37,648 bases of DNA from Clostridiales bacterium (GTDB taxonomy: Bacteria; Bacillota; Clostridia; Christensenellales; Pumilibacteraceae): assembly GCA_031276725.1 (NCBI GenBank), contig JAISMM010000042.1:1-37648 (forward strand), written 5' to 3'. A program made the position numbers and the translations under genes. The notes beneath the pieces are model-generated. The model worked only from the letters and a program-made list of their open reading frames with translations, was not told where the DNA came from and did not search any database. Shown here piece by piece: positions 31,306 to 37,648 of this stretch (positions within the stretch are counted from its first letter, which is position 1; each line of letters starts with the position of its first letter).

Positions 31306-32680
31306 TTGCAAGCCCTCCCGCGGCGCCGTCTTTTTTGCCGTCCTTATTCCGCTTTTGGGCGGCGTCGGCCTCGGCTATCGACGCGTCGGTAACGTCCGCG
31401 CCCAGGTTCTCGAAGTCCTTGCCGCGCTTTAAGCCGTACAGCTTTTCGGACGAGGAATTAATGTGCAGAACGTATTTTATGATCGAACGCGTAACCACGA
31501 GCGCCATAAACATCGACAGCACTATACCTATAAGAAGCGTTATCGCAAAGCCCTTAACCGAGCCCGAGCCGAAGAAGTACAGCACCGCGCCCGCGATTAC
31601 CGTCGTTATGTTGGAATCGAATATCGACCAAAACGCTTTTTTGAAGCCCGCGTAATACGACGCCAAAATCGATCTGCCGCCCCGGTACTCCTCCTTTATG
31701 CGCTCGTAGATTATGACGTTGGCGTCCACCGCCATACCTATGCTTAAAAGTATGCCCGCGATCCCGGGGAGCGTCAGCTGTACGCCCGGAATAACGGCGA
31801 GGAAAAACAGCATAAGCACGGTATAGATTACGAGCGAAAACGACGCCACCGCCCCGAACATTTTGTACACAAGGCACATAAACACTATAACGAGCGCTAA
31901 GCCCACTATACCCGCGATAATGCTCAGCATAAGCGCCCGCGCCCCCAAGGTGGGCGAAACGGTGGAGCTTTCGAGCAACGACAGTTTTACGTCGAACTGC
32001 CCCGACGTAATTTGGTCGGCGAGGTTTTGCGCCGCCTCGCGGCTCTCCATACCCGTTATGACCGCCTTGCCGTTTACGATTTGGTCGTTTATCTTAGGCG
32101 ACGAAATCGTGCTGTCCTCGCCGTCCACTGTGATAATTATCGAAATCTGCTTGTCCTTATTCTCGGCCTTCGTCGCGTCGCGGAACTTGACCGTGCCGTC
32201 GCTGTCGAGCGAAAGGCTCACGACGTACTCGCCCTGCTGAGTGTCGTAGTCGGCTACGGCCGAAAGAACGTTCTTGCCCGTTATGACGGTGTTGCCTTCA
32301 AGCTCGAACCGCAACTCGGCGGGCTTGCCTATTATGTCAAAAATTTTGCCCGGCTCGTCCACGTCCGGAACCTCCACCCTTAGCCGCTGCGTGCCGTCCT
32401 TGACCACGGTCGCCTCGGTGTAACCCTTGTCGACGAGCAGGTCTTGCAGGCGCGTGCGCGTGCCGTCCATACGCGAGCTAAGGTTAGCCGTCGATTGACC
32501 CTCGTCCATTTCGTACACGGCGTAGACGCCGCCTTTAAGGTCGAGTCCCAGTTTGACGGCGCGGGCGAACGACGTGAATTTTGTTAAGCCGAAGCTAATC
32601 GGAACAAACGACAGCACCAATCCGATTACCGTCGCGAGTCCGATTATAGAAAGTTTTATTATCGAAGATTTTTTCTTCAT
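31292..32680 (-). CDS. secD: Protein translocase subunit SecD
   Basis: A 462-residue partner of SecF. It begins with an N-terminal helix, then G-L-D-L-K-G-G-V-Y (SecD motif), the P1 domain (about 40-250) and the six-helix core with G-I-V-G-L-A-L-V, L-P-G-I-A-G-I-L-L-S-I-G-M-A-V-D-A-N-V-I-I-Y-E-R-I-K-E-E and F-G-S-G-S-V-K-G-F-A-I-T-L-L-I-G-I. An AAGGAG site marks the start at 32680. The usual YajC gene is not next to it. A promoter lies at 32708-32737, so secDF form a unit downstream of the SCIFF genes. Confidence 0.95.
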   Translation of the reverse strand: MKKKSSIIKLSIIGLATVIGLVLSFVPISFGLTKFTSFARAVKLGLDLKGGVYAVYEMDEGQSTANLSSRMDGTRTRLQDLLVDKGYTEATVVKDGTQRLRVEVPDVDEPGKIFDIIGKPAELRFELEGNTVITGKNVLSAVADYDTQQGEYVVSLSLDSDGTVKFRDATKAENKDKQISIIITVDGEDSTISSPKINDQIVNGKAVITGMESREAAQNLADQITSGQFDVKLSLLESSTVSPTLGARALMLSIIAGIVGLALVIVFMCLVYKMFGAVASFSLVIYTVLMLFFLAVIPGVQLTLPGIAGILLSIGMAVDANVIIYERIKEEYRGGRSILASYYAGFKKAFWSIFDSNITTVIAGAVLYFFGSGSVKGFAITLLIGIVLSMFMALVVTRSIIKYVLHINSSSEKLYGLKRGKDFENLGADVTDASIAEADAAQKRNKDGKKDGAAGGLANETV

Positions 32681-32707
32681 AGGGGTCTCCTTGCAAGCTA
32701 TACTATG

Positions 32708-32737
32708 ATTATATAATAAAACGCACCGAATAGTCAA
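32708..32737 (-). promoter_or_regulatory. Promoter of secDF
   Basis: The minus strand has -35 TTGACT (32732-32737), an 18-base spacer and -10 TATAAT (32708-32713). It lies about 30 bases before the secD start. Confidence 0.75.
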
Positions 32738-32777
32738 ACAAAAACGCGCGGTATTTTATAAATGCGTCGTTTTTACG

Positions 32778-34277
32778 CTATTTTATAGAGGTAATAGCGA
32801 GGGCGCACTCGATACGTTTCCTCATCAATTCGCACGATATTTTGTGCTGTCTTTCGATTCCGCCCGCCAAATTGCGCGAATTCGCCGCGCAGCCGCCGCT
32901 GCAAAAATACTTGGCAAAGCACCCTTGGCAGTGGGGCTTATTCGTAACGTCGTTGCTCCAAAGCCGCCCTTGAACGGCGGAATCGAGCCGCCCCGAAAAC
33001 ACGTCGCCGAGCCTGAATTCGGCGTCGAGCGCGAATTGATGACAGGGATAAACGTCGCCCGACGGCGTTACCGCCACATACTCGCACCCCGCCCCGCACG
33101 AGCGCAGACGCTTGTCCTCGCACGGGCCGCCCGCCAAATCGACGTTGAAATGGAAAAACAAAAATTCGCCGTCCGTGCCTAAGCGTTTAAGATATTCGGC
33201 CGCCAAAAGCTCGTACTGACCGAACAGCGCGGGCAAATCGTCAAAACGGAGGGCGAGCGGGTGCGAATCGGGCAGTACGACGGGTTCGAGCGAAATTTTG
33301 TCGAAGCCGTAATCGACGAGCGCGAGCGCGTCGGCGGCAAAGTCGAGATTTTGCCGCGTGTACGTCCCGCGCACGTAGTACTGCTTATCGCCGCGCAGGC
33401 GTCGGAATTTTGCGGCGTTTTTAAGCGCGTTATCGAACGAGCCGCCGCCCGCGGCCGTTTTTCTTACGCGATTATGCACATCTTTGCGGCCGTCTATACT
33501 GATTACCACGTTGTGCATCTCGCCGTTAAAAAAGTCGGCGGCGGCGTCCGAAAGCGCGTAGGCGTTAGTCGTTACCGTAAAACGGAACGTCTTATTAAGC
33601 GGCCGTTCGAGCCCGCGCGCGTATTCGACGGTTTTTTGAACTACGTCCAAATTGAGCGTAGGCTCGCCGCCGAAAAAATCGACCTCCAAAACCTTGCGAG
33701 CGCCGCTATTTTGAACCAAAAAGTCGACCGCGCGTTTGGCGACGTCAAAGCTCATATTTTCGGCGTCCGACCCGTAAGAGCCGCCGCCCGCAAAGCAGTA
33801 CGCGCAACGCAAATTGCACCTGTGCGAAACGTTAAGGCACATAGACTTTATAACGCCGCCGTAGGCGCGCGGCGCGGCGGCACTCCCGCGCGAAAACAAC
33901 GCGCCCTCGCTTATAAGCGCCTCGATTTCCGCCTCCGTTTCCGCGTATGCGGTTTGTTGCGCGTCCGTACGGACTTGCCGTTCGGTTTGCGGACAGATTT
34001 TAGTTTCCGCGTATGCGGTTTGTTCCGCGTCCGTACGGGCTTTGAATTCCCCGACCGCGCAAGCGTTCAACCGCGTTTCCGTTTCCGCGTATGCGTTCGG
34101 TTTCCGCTCCGCGCGAGCGTCCGTTTCCCGCTCCGCAAAAAAACTTCCCTCCGCGTCCGCGAAGGAAGAATTGCGCGAATCGATTATCTGTTTTGCCGTT
34201 TCGTCGACCTCGAACAACGAGCCGCTTTCGGAGTCGAGCGCAAAATAACGCCCCAAACACCCGAACGTGTGAACCAT
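32778..34277 (-). CDS. scfB: Thioether cross-link-forming SCIFF peptide maturase (radical SAM/SPASM), with repeat insertion
   Basis: A 499-residue enzyme that installs Cys-Thr thioether bridges in SCIFF. The N-terminus (about 1-35) is the short recognition region of this family. The radical SAM cluster is H-R-C-N-L-R-C-A-Y-C-F-A (Cys154, 158, 161), followed by D-F-F-G-G-E-P-T-L. The SPASM part holds C-G-A-G-C-E-Y, V-Y-P-C-H-Q-F and C-Q-G-C-F-A-K-Y-F-C-S-G-G-C for two auxiliary clusters. Between them residues about 36-115 are unusual: a Glu/Ala/Thr-rich insert with repeats of R-T-D-A-x-Q-T-A-Y-A-E-T at 81-92 and 103-114. As I remember the family, the first cluster is near residue 105, so roughly 50 residues are extra. 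The ATG directly follows the SCIFF stop. Confidence 0.93.
   Translation of the reverse strand: MVHTFGCLGRYFALDSESGSLFEVDETAKQIIDSRNSSFADAEGSFFAERETDARAERKPNAYAETETRLNACAVGEFKARTDAEQTAYAETKICPQTERQVRTDAQQTAYAETEAEIEALISEGALFSRGSAAAPRAYGGVIKSMCLNVSHRCNLRCAYCFAGGGSYGSDAENMSFDVAKRAVDFLVQNSGARKVLEVDFFGGEPTLNLDVVQKTVEYARGLERPLNKTFRFTVTTNAYALSDAAADFFNGEMHNVVISIDGRKDVHNRVRKTAAGGGSFDNALKNAAKFRRLRGDKQYYVRGTYTRQNLDFAADALALVDYGFDKISLEPVVLPDSHPLALRFDDLPALFGQYELLAAEYLKRLGTDGEFLFFHFNVDLAGGPCEDKRLRSCGAGCEYVAVTPSGDVYPCHQFALDAEFRLGDVFSGRLDSAVQGRLWSNDVTNKPHCQGCFAKYFCSGGCAANSRNLAGGIERQHKISCELMRKRIECALAITSIK
33935..34172 (-). repeat. Coding low-complexity repeats inside scfB
   Basis: This stretch encodes residues 36-115 of the maturase. 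Two 22-residue (66-bp) units contain the same R-T-D-A-(E/Q)-Q-T-A-Y-A-E-T core, and a partial A-Y-A-E-T-E-T unit precedes them. The DNA copies still share long identical runs such as TCCGCGTATGCGGTTTGT on the plus strand, which suggests recent expansion. Confidence 0.8.
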
Positions 34278-34448
34278 TTATTTAAGATCCGACGGTCTGT
34301 TGATTTTAACGTCGATACGCTCGCAGGACTGATTGCCCACCGTGCAGCTCGTCTTGCACGCCGACTGACAGCTAGATTGACATTCGCCGCAGCCCGTCCC
34401 CGCTCCGCGTCTTATAGTGTTTTTAGCGACGGTTCTAATGTGTTTCAT
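34278..34448 (-). CDS. scfA: Six-cysteine SCIFF ranthipeptide precursor with C-terminal extension
   Basis: A 56-residue peptide starting at the ATG at 34448 with a GGAGG site. It opens M-K-H-I-R-T-V and carries the diagnostic six-cysteine core C-G-E-C-Q-S-S-C-Q-S-A-C-K-T-S-C-T-V-G-N-Q-S-C almost unchanged from the Clostridia consensus, though with an extra G-A-G-T-G before the first Cys. The usual SCIFF ends shortly after the last Cys (about 46 residues); here E-R-I-D-V-K-I-N-R-P-S-D-L-K follows. The stop TAA abuts the start codon of the maturase. The product is thought to be near-universal in Clostridia, with an unknown role. Confidence 0.95.
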   Translation of the reverse strand: MKHIRTVAKNTIRRGAGTGCGECQSSCQSACKTSCTVGNQSCERIDVKINRPSDLK

Positions 34449-34467
34449 TATCGTAACCTCCGCATAT

Positions 34468-34496
34468 ATTATATAAAATATCCCGGATAATTGCAA
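34468..34496 (-). promoter_or_regulatory. Promoter of scfA-scfB
   Basis: The minus strand has -35 TTGCAA (34491-34496), a 17-base spacer and -10 TATAAT (34468-34473), giving a leader of about 15 bases before the SCIFF ATG with its GGAGG. Confidence 0.82.
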
Positions 34497-34515
34497 GTGT
34501 TTTTAGGGTGCCGAC

Positions 34516-34543
34516 AAAAACTTTTTCACCCGGAAAAGTTTTT
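34516..34543. terminator. A/T hairpin upstream of the SCIFF promoter
   Basis: AAAAACTTTT (34516-34525) pairs with AAAAGTTTTT (34534-34543) around an 8-base loop, with GGGT and ACCC further out. T-rich arms on both strands make a bidirectional terminator possible, closing the repeat block from the scf genes. Confidence 0.4.
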
Positions 34544-34784
34544 TACCCTCATAAATTTTTCACTCGCCCCGCCGCCTAACAAAACTCCCCCTCCCGACGG
34601 CTCGCCCGCCGCTATCGCCGCATCCCCAAAATTCCCCTCTATGGAGGGGAATTTCCGAGCAAAGGCAAACAAGCCACCGGAGGGGAATTTTAGGGAATTG
34701 TCAAGTGCGATATTAATAACTTTTGCCGTTTAATAATCTTTCTCAACGGCTCGTCCGCCGCTATCGGGGACTTTGCAAAATTCC

Positions 34785-34796
34785 CCTCCGGGGAGG
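34785..34796. repeat. Target-site duplication, left copy
   Basis: CCTCCGGGGAGG here is identical to 34991-35002. Uninterrupted sister elements carry this site once, which identifies it as a duplication made by the insertion. Confidence 0.7.
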
Positions 34797-34990
34797 CATT
34801 GTCACGAACATATTGATAGGCAAAGGAATTGAAAAAAACAACAGAATGATAAAATAGTTATTTTTGTGATGATTGGACTAAATACAGCCATAAAATAGGC
34901 TATTCTTTGAAAAATTGCTGTATATTACGCTCATTTCCTTTATTCTTCATCTATGTTCGTATTCCCCAAATCAATGTCTTCGTGACAATG
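34797..34990. mobile_element. 194-bp AT-rich MITE-like element
   Basis: Both ends carry the 12-bp terminal inverted repeat CATTGTCACGAA/TTCGTGACAATG, which extends to 19 matches in 21. The interior is distinctly AT-rich compared with its surroundings and has no credible gene. It is bounded by 12-bp direct copies of CCTCCGGGGAGG. No transposase lies in the window, so it would depend on one elsewhere. A duplication of this length is found in IS4/IS231-type elements, but the parent family is inferred only loosely. Confidence 0.75.
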
Positions 34991-35002
34991 CCTCCGGGGA
35001 GG
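34991..35002. repeat. Target-site duplication, right copy
   Basis: A second perfect copy of CCTCCGGGGAGG, matching 34785-34796. Confidence 0.7.
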
Positions 35003-35175
35003 GGTGCGGCGTAGCCGACGGGGTGGTTGATTGTTTTTGTAGGCGGTTTATAAGGGCGTTGAACGTCGAACGCACTGCCGCCCGATATACCGCCTGCAAA
35101 GCCCCTTACCACCCCGGCACTATGTGCCACCCCTCCATAGAGGGGAATTCTAGAAACGCACCGAGTGCGGCAAAC

Positions 35176-35223
35176 AAGCAACCACCCCGGCACCTACGGT
35201 GCCACCCCTCCCCGGAGGGGAAT
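35176..35223. repeat. Solo short arm of the palindromic repeat
   Basis: ACCACCCCGGCACC and GGTGCCACCCCTCCCCGG, AGGGGAATTTTT: one right arm without its left partner, following a CACCGAGTGCGGCAAACAAG stretch like the tails at 6340-6440. Confidence 0.8.
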
Positions 35224-35301
35224 TTTTGGGAGTCGCCGCTATCGGCATATCCCTTGAACCCCCACATCAACGGCTCGTCCGCCGCTATCGGGGAATTGCT
35301 A

Positions 35302-35472
35302 AAATTCCCCTCTATGGAGGGGTGTCGCGTTAGTGCCGGGGTGGTTGAGGGTATTCGTAAGTCGCCTTTTAAGAGCGTTGAACGTCGAACGCACTGCCGC
35401 CCGATATGCCGCCTGCAAAGCCCCTTACCACCCCGCCGCTGTTCGGCGGCACCCCTCCCCGGAGGGGAATTT
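35302..35472. repeat. Full palindromic repeat element
   Basis: Left arm AATTCCCCTCTATGGAGGGG plus GTGCCGGGGTGGTTG; right arm ACCACCCCGCCGCTG, CGGCGGCACCCCTCCCCGG, AGGGGAATTT. The centre contains GTTGAACGTCGAACGCACTG and CCGCCTGCAAAGCCCCTTAC, shared with the neighbouring copies. The following TTTGCCGTTTAACAATCTTT spacer is also repeated. Confidence 0.85.
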
Positions 35473-35559
35473 TTGACAGTCGCCGATTGAGTTGTAAATA
35501 ACGTTTGCCGTTTAACAATCTTTTTTGACGGCTTGTCCGCCGCTATCGGGGAATTGCTA

Positions 35560-35729
35560 AAATTCCCCTCTGCGGAGGGGTGTCGGCGTAGCCGACGGGG
35601 TGGTTGATTGTTTTTGTAAGTCGCCTTTTAAAAGCGTTGAATGTCGAACGCACTGCCGCCCGATATACCGCCTGCAAAGCCCCTTACCACCCCGGCACTA
35701 TGTGCCACCCCTCCACAGAGGGGAATTTT
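35560..35729. repeat. Full palindromic repeat element
   Basis: It has the same arms and centre as 35302-35472, with GTCGGCGTAGCCGACGGGG in the left arm and CCGGCACTATGTGCC in the right arm. The inner hairpin sequences change in a paired way (GTCGGC/GCCGAC versus GGCAC/GTGCC), so the base pairing is kept while the sequence varies. Confidence 0.85.
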
Positions 35730-35814
35730 CGACAGTCGCCGATTGAGTTATAAATAACTTTTACCGTTTAATAATCTTTCTTAACGGCTTGCCCGCCGCA
35801 CTCGGCGCGTTTCT

Positions 35815-35953
35815 TGAATTCCCCTCTATGGAGGGGTGGCGCGTTAGTGCCGGGGTGGTTGAGTGTCCGCCGCACGACGGTTTATATATGCCGCCCGCAA
35901 AGCCCCTTACCACCCCGCCGCCGTTCGGCGGCACCCCTCCCCGGAGGGGAATT
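35815..35953. repeat. Full palindromic repeat element with shortened centre
   Basis: Left arm AATTCCCCTCTATGGAGGGG with GTGCCGGGGTGGTTGAG, right arm ACCACCCCGCCGCCG, CGGCGGCACCCCTCCCCGG, AGGGGAATTT. The central part lacks the GTTGAACGTCGAACGCAC section of the neighbours. A further AAGCCACCGGAGGGGAATTT fragment follows at about 35970. Confidence 0.85.
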
Positions 35954-36002
35954 TCCGAGCAAAGGCAACCAAGCCACCGGAGGGGAATTTTTGACAGCCG
36001 AC

Positions 36003-36046
36003 AAAAAAATCCCCCGCCGCATCGTTACGGCAAGGGGGAATTTTTT
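36003..36046 (-). terminator. Bidirectional terminator after the leucine-rich-repeat gene
   Basis: CCCCC with GCCG (minus strand) pairs with CGGC and GGGGG around the core shared with 5931-5948. Runs of seven T (minus, 36003-36009) and six T (plus, 36041-36046) flank it. It lies 37 bases past the stop of the leucine-rich-repeat gene. Confidence 0.8.
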
Positions 36047-36082
36047 AGTCCGCTTTATTCTTATTTCGCTTTTTACCCGATT

Positions 36083-37648
36083 TTATTCTTCGCCAAGGCA
36101 AGTAATATGAAAATTCTCATGCACGTTTTTATTCCACTCCGAGCCTTTTTCAATCGCATCCCACTCCTCTTGCGTCCCCAAAAAGACTATTTCGGCAAGC
36201 GCAGCGCAATCATAGAACGCCCAAACGCCGATTGAGGTTATGCTGTCCGGTATCTCTATGCGCGTGAGTGCGGTGCAATTCCTGAACGTCTCTTCGTCGA
36301 TTGAGGTAACGCCGTCCGGTATGTCTATACTTGCTAGCGCGGTGCCAGCGAACGCAGTATCGCCGATTGTGGTCAAGCCGTCCGGTAGCTTTACGCTTGC
36401 AAGCGAGTTGCATCCCCAGAACGCTTGATCGCCGATTGTGGTCAAGTCGTCCGGCAACGTTATACTTGTTAGCGCGAAGCATCCGTTGAACGCCCGCACG
36501 CCGATTGTGGTCAAGTCGTCCGGTAGCTTTACGCTTGTTAGCGCGGCGCAAAAAGCGAACGCCGATACGCTGATTGAGGTAACGCCATCCAATATATCTA
36601 CACTTTCAAGCGCGGTGCAATCATAGAACGCACTTTCGAACGTAATCAAGCTGCCCGGTAACGTTACGCTTGTTAGCGCGACGCAATTCTCGAACGCCCT
36701 ATAGCCGATCGTAGTCAAGCCGTCAGGAAACATTACGCTTGTTAGCGCGGTGCAACTCTTGAACGCCCGCCCGCCGATTGTGGTCAAGTCGTCCGGTAGC
36801 TTTACGCTTGTTAGCGCGGTGCAATACATGAACGCACTATTGCCGATCGTAGTCACTCTGTCCGACAACGTTACGCTTGTTAGCGCGGTGCAATACATGA
36901 ACGCATTGCCGTTGATTGTAGTCACTCCGTCCGGTATAACTACGCTTGTTAGCGCGGTGCAAGAATAGAACGCCATTTCGCCGATTGTAGTCACTCCGTC
37001 CGGTATAACTACGCTTGTGATCGGATAACCTTTGTAGGATTCACAGAACGCCTGCTCGCCGATTGCGGTAACGGGCAAACCGTTATAGTAAGGGGCGATA
37101 ACAACGTCGGTATCCGTAGCCGTGCCGTAAGATTTTAGCGTGTAAGAGGCTTCGTCGGCGTTCAGTTCGTACTCCAAACCCGCCGTACCCGTTTCGGTCG
37201 GTTGTTGCGGCTCGCTAGACTCGCCGGGCTCGGTCGGTTGTTGCGGTTCGCTAGACTCGCCGGGTTGTTGCGGCTCGGTAGGCTCGTTAGGCTCGGTCGG
37301 TTCGCCGGGCTGTTGCGGTTCGGCGGGTTCGGCGGGGTCGCCGGGCTGTTGCGGTTCGTTAGGCTCGGTCGGCTCGGTCGGCTCGGACGGTTCGCCGGGC
37401 TGTTGCGGTTCGGTCGGGTCAATCGGTTCAGTCGGTTCGGTCGGCGCGGACGGCTCGTAACTATAAGGCTCCGAAAATTCGGATGACTTAAAGTTCCCCC
37501 CCCCGACGGAGCGCACCGCAAAGGTATGTACGCCCGACTTGAACGCGCTTAAACCGTACATCGTCGCCGTATCGTATGTAGGGGCGTCAGTGTTGCCGTT
37601 CACCGCGACCGCATATGCGATTGCGTTATCGACGGCGTCCCACCGCAA
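36083..37648 (-). CDS. BspA-type leucine-rich-repeat surface protein, C-terminal part (N-terminus beyond window)
   Basis: The reading frame is open to the right edge, giving 521 visible residues. Residues 1-65 resemble a fibronectin type III-like domain (L/M-R-W-D-A-V-D-N-A-I-A-Y ... H-T-F-A-V-R-S-V). A Pro/Glu/Gln/Thr linker follows (about 68-152) built of E-P-T-E-P and Q-Q-P-G-E-P units. About 13 LRR_5 repeats of 22-23 residues (A-F-x-x-C-x-A-L-T-S-V-x-L-P-D-x-L-T-T-I-G) fill about 195-480. The end I-V-F-L-G-T-Q-E-E-W-D-A-I is a common BspA-type closing motif. No sortase or anchor signal is present at this end. Such proteins are usually secreted or surface-bound adhesins; the role here is unknown. 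It is a stand-alone gene next to a large repeat block. Confidence 0.9.
   Translation of the reverse strand: MRWDAVDNAIAYAVAVNGNTDAPTYDTATMYGLSAFKSGVHTFAVRSVGGGNFKSSEFSEPYSYEPSAPTEPTEPIDPTEPQQPGEPSEPTEPTEPNEPQQPGDPAEPAEPQQPGEPTEPNEPTEPQQPGESSEPQQPTEPGESSEPQQPTETGTAGLEYELNADEASYTLKSYGTATDTDVVIAPYYNGLPVTAIGEQAFCESYKGYPITSVVIPDGVTTIGEMAFYSCTALTSVVIPDGVTTINGNAFMYCTALTSVTLSDRVTTIGNSAFMYCTALTSVKLPDDLTTIGGRAFKSCTALTSVMFPDGLTTIGYRAFENCVALTSVTLPGSLITFESAFYDCTALESVDILDGVTSISVSAFAFCAALTSVKLPDDLTTIGVRAFNGCFALTSITLPDDLTTIGDQAFWGCNSLASVKLPDGLTTIGDTAFAGTALASIDIPDGVTSIDEETFRNCTALTRIEIPDSITSIGVWAFYDCAALAEIVFLGTQEEWDAIEKGSEWNKNVHENFHITCLGEE
36200..37063 (-). repeat. Tandem 69-bp coding repeats (LRR_5)
   Basis: About thirteen units of 66-69 bp encode the leucine-rich repeats. 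Several neighbouring units, such as those around 36800-36960, share runs of TTAGCGCGGTGCAATACATG that are identical in DNA, so the array has expanded or been homogenised recently. Confidence 0.85.
37190..37445 (-). repeat. Tandem coding repeats of the Pro/Glu/Gln linker
   Basis: Short units of 9 to 21 bp (GGCTCGGTCGGTTCG, CCGGGCTGTTGCGG and variants on the plus strand) encode alternating E-P-T-E-P and Q-Q-P-G-E-P. Such tracts change length readily by slippage. Confidence 0.85.

Larger units (their letters stand above)
34781..35147. repeat. Palindromic repeat element split by a MITE-like insertion
   Basis: The element starts at AATTCCCCTCCGGGGAGG (34780-34796). It is interrupted at 34797-34990 and resumes with GAGGGGTGCGGCGTAGCCGA, a GGGGTGGTTGATTG stretch and a unique centre, then ends with ACCACCCCGGCAC and CCCTCCATAGAGGGGAATT (about 35110-35147). 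Without the insertion it has the same plan and size as its neighbours at 35302-35472 and 35560-35729. Confidence 0.8.

Noticed and set aside
33261..34490. 409-residue plus-strand frame opposite scfB
   Set aside because: It is an antisense shadow of the maturase; its Arg/Phe/Val-rich composition reflects reverse-strand codons.
34915..35490. 191-residue plus-strand frame in the repeat block
   Set aside because: It crosses the MITE-like element and two repeat elements; the composition is that of the repeats.

Overview
The window is a chromosomal segment of a Gram-positive, Clostridia-like bacterium. The evidence is the six-cysteine SCIFF peptide with its radical SAM maturase, HemZ, RNase Y, a hisZ/short-hisG pair, and a rpsO-pnp-ylxY-M16 peptidase-ftsK-pgsA-cinA-recA-rny order that matches the Bacillus/Clostridium layout. 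Coding DNA is GC-rich with TATAAT-type promoters, which fits an uncultured gut Clostridia lineage, but the genus cannot be read from this sequence. All protein genes lie on the minus strand. Only a tRNA-Trp gene is on the plus strand.

Reading the minus strand from right to left: (1) 37648-36083, the C-terminal part of a leucine-rich-repeat surface protein. (2) 36082-34500, about 1.6 kb of non-coding palindromic repeat elements, one of them split by a 194-bp AT-rich MITE-like insertion. (3) scfA-scfB (SCIFF peptide and maturase), then secD-secF. (4) recJ, rsh (ppGpp synthetase/hydrolase), hemZ. (5) rpsO, pnp, ylxY-like deacetylase, M16 peptidase, all-alpha dUTPase. (6) ftsK, rimO, pgsA, cinA, recA, with mostly overlapping genes. 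(7) A 0.5-kb repeat-containing gap, then rny. (8) tRNA-Trp on the plus strand, divergent from proC-rnhA. (9) A VTT/DedA-type membrane protein and a 1-kb block of repeats. (10) A histidine operon hisZ-hisG-hisD-hisB-hisA, then a RelB/ParE-type toxin-antitoxin pair, then the start of hisI at the left edge.

The his genes are driven by a strong promoter whose -10 region overlaps stacked palindromes (5567-5609) that look like a repressor operator. A second promoter precedes hisB. The toxin-antitoxin pair has its own promoter embedded in a large dyad, and the toxin stop codon overlaps the hisI start, so the pair is physically wired into histidine biosynthesis. hisC, hisH and hisF are not in the visible part of the operon.

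The most unusual content is non-coding: a modular family of palindromic elements at five places, a MITE-like insertion into one of them with a 12-bp target duplication, a concentric eroded 116-bp palindrome between hisD and hisB, and a perfect 21-bp-stem hairpin at 5842-5887. Among proteins, the SCIFF maturase carries a repetitive insertion of roughly 50 residues, SCIFF has a C-terminal extension, and CinA has lost the signature motifs of its N-terminal domain. I did not find a clearly new multi-gene system. The closest candidates are the toxin-antitoxin pair coupled to the his operon and the nested palindromic repeat family.
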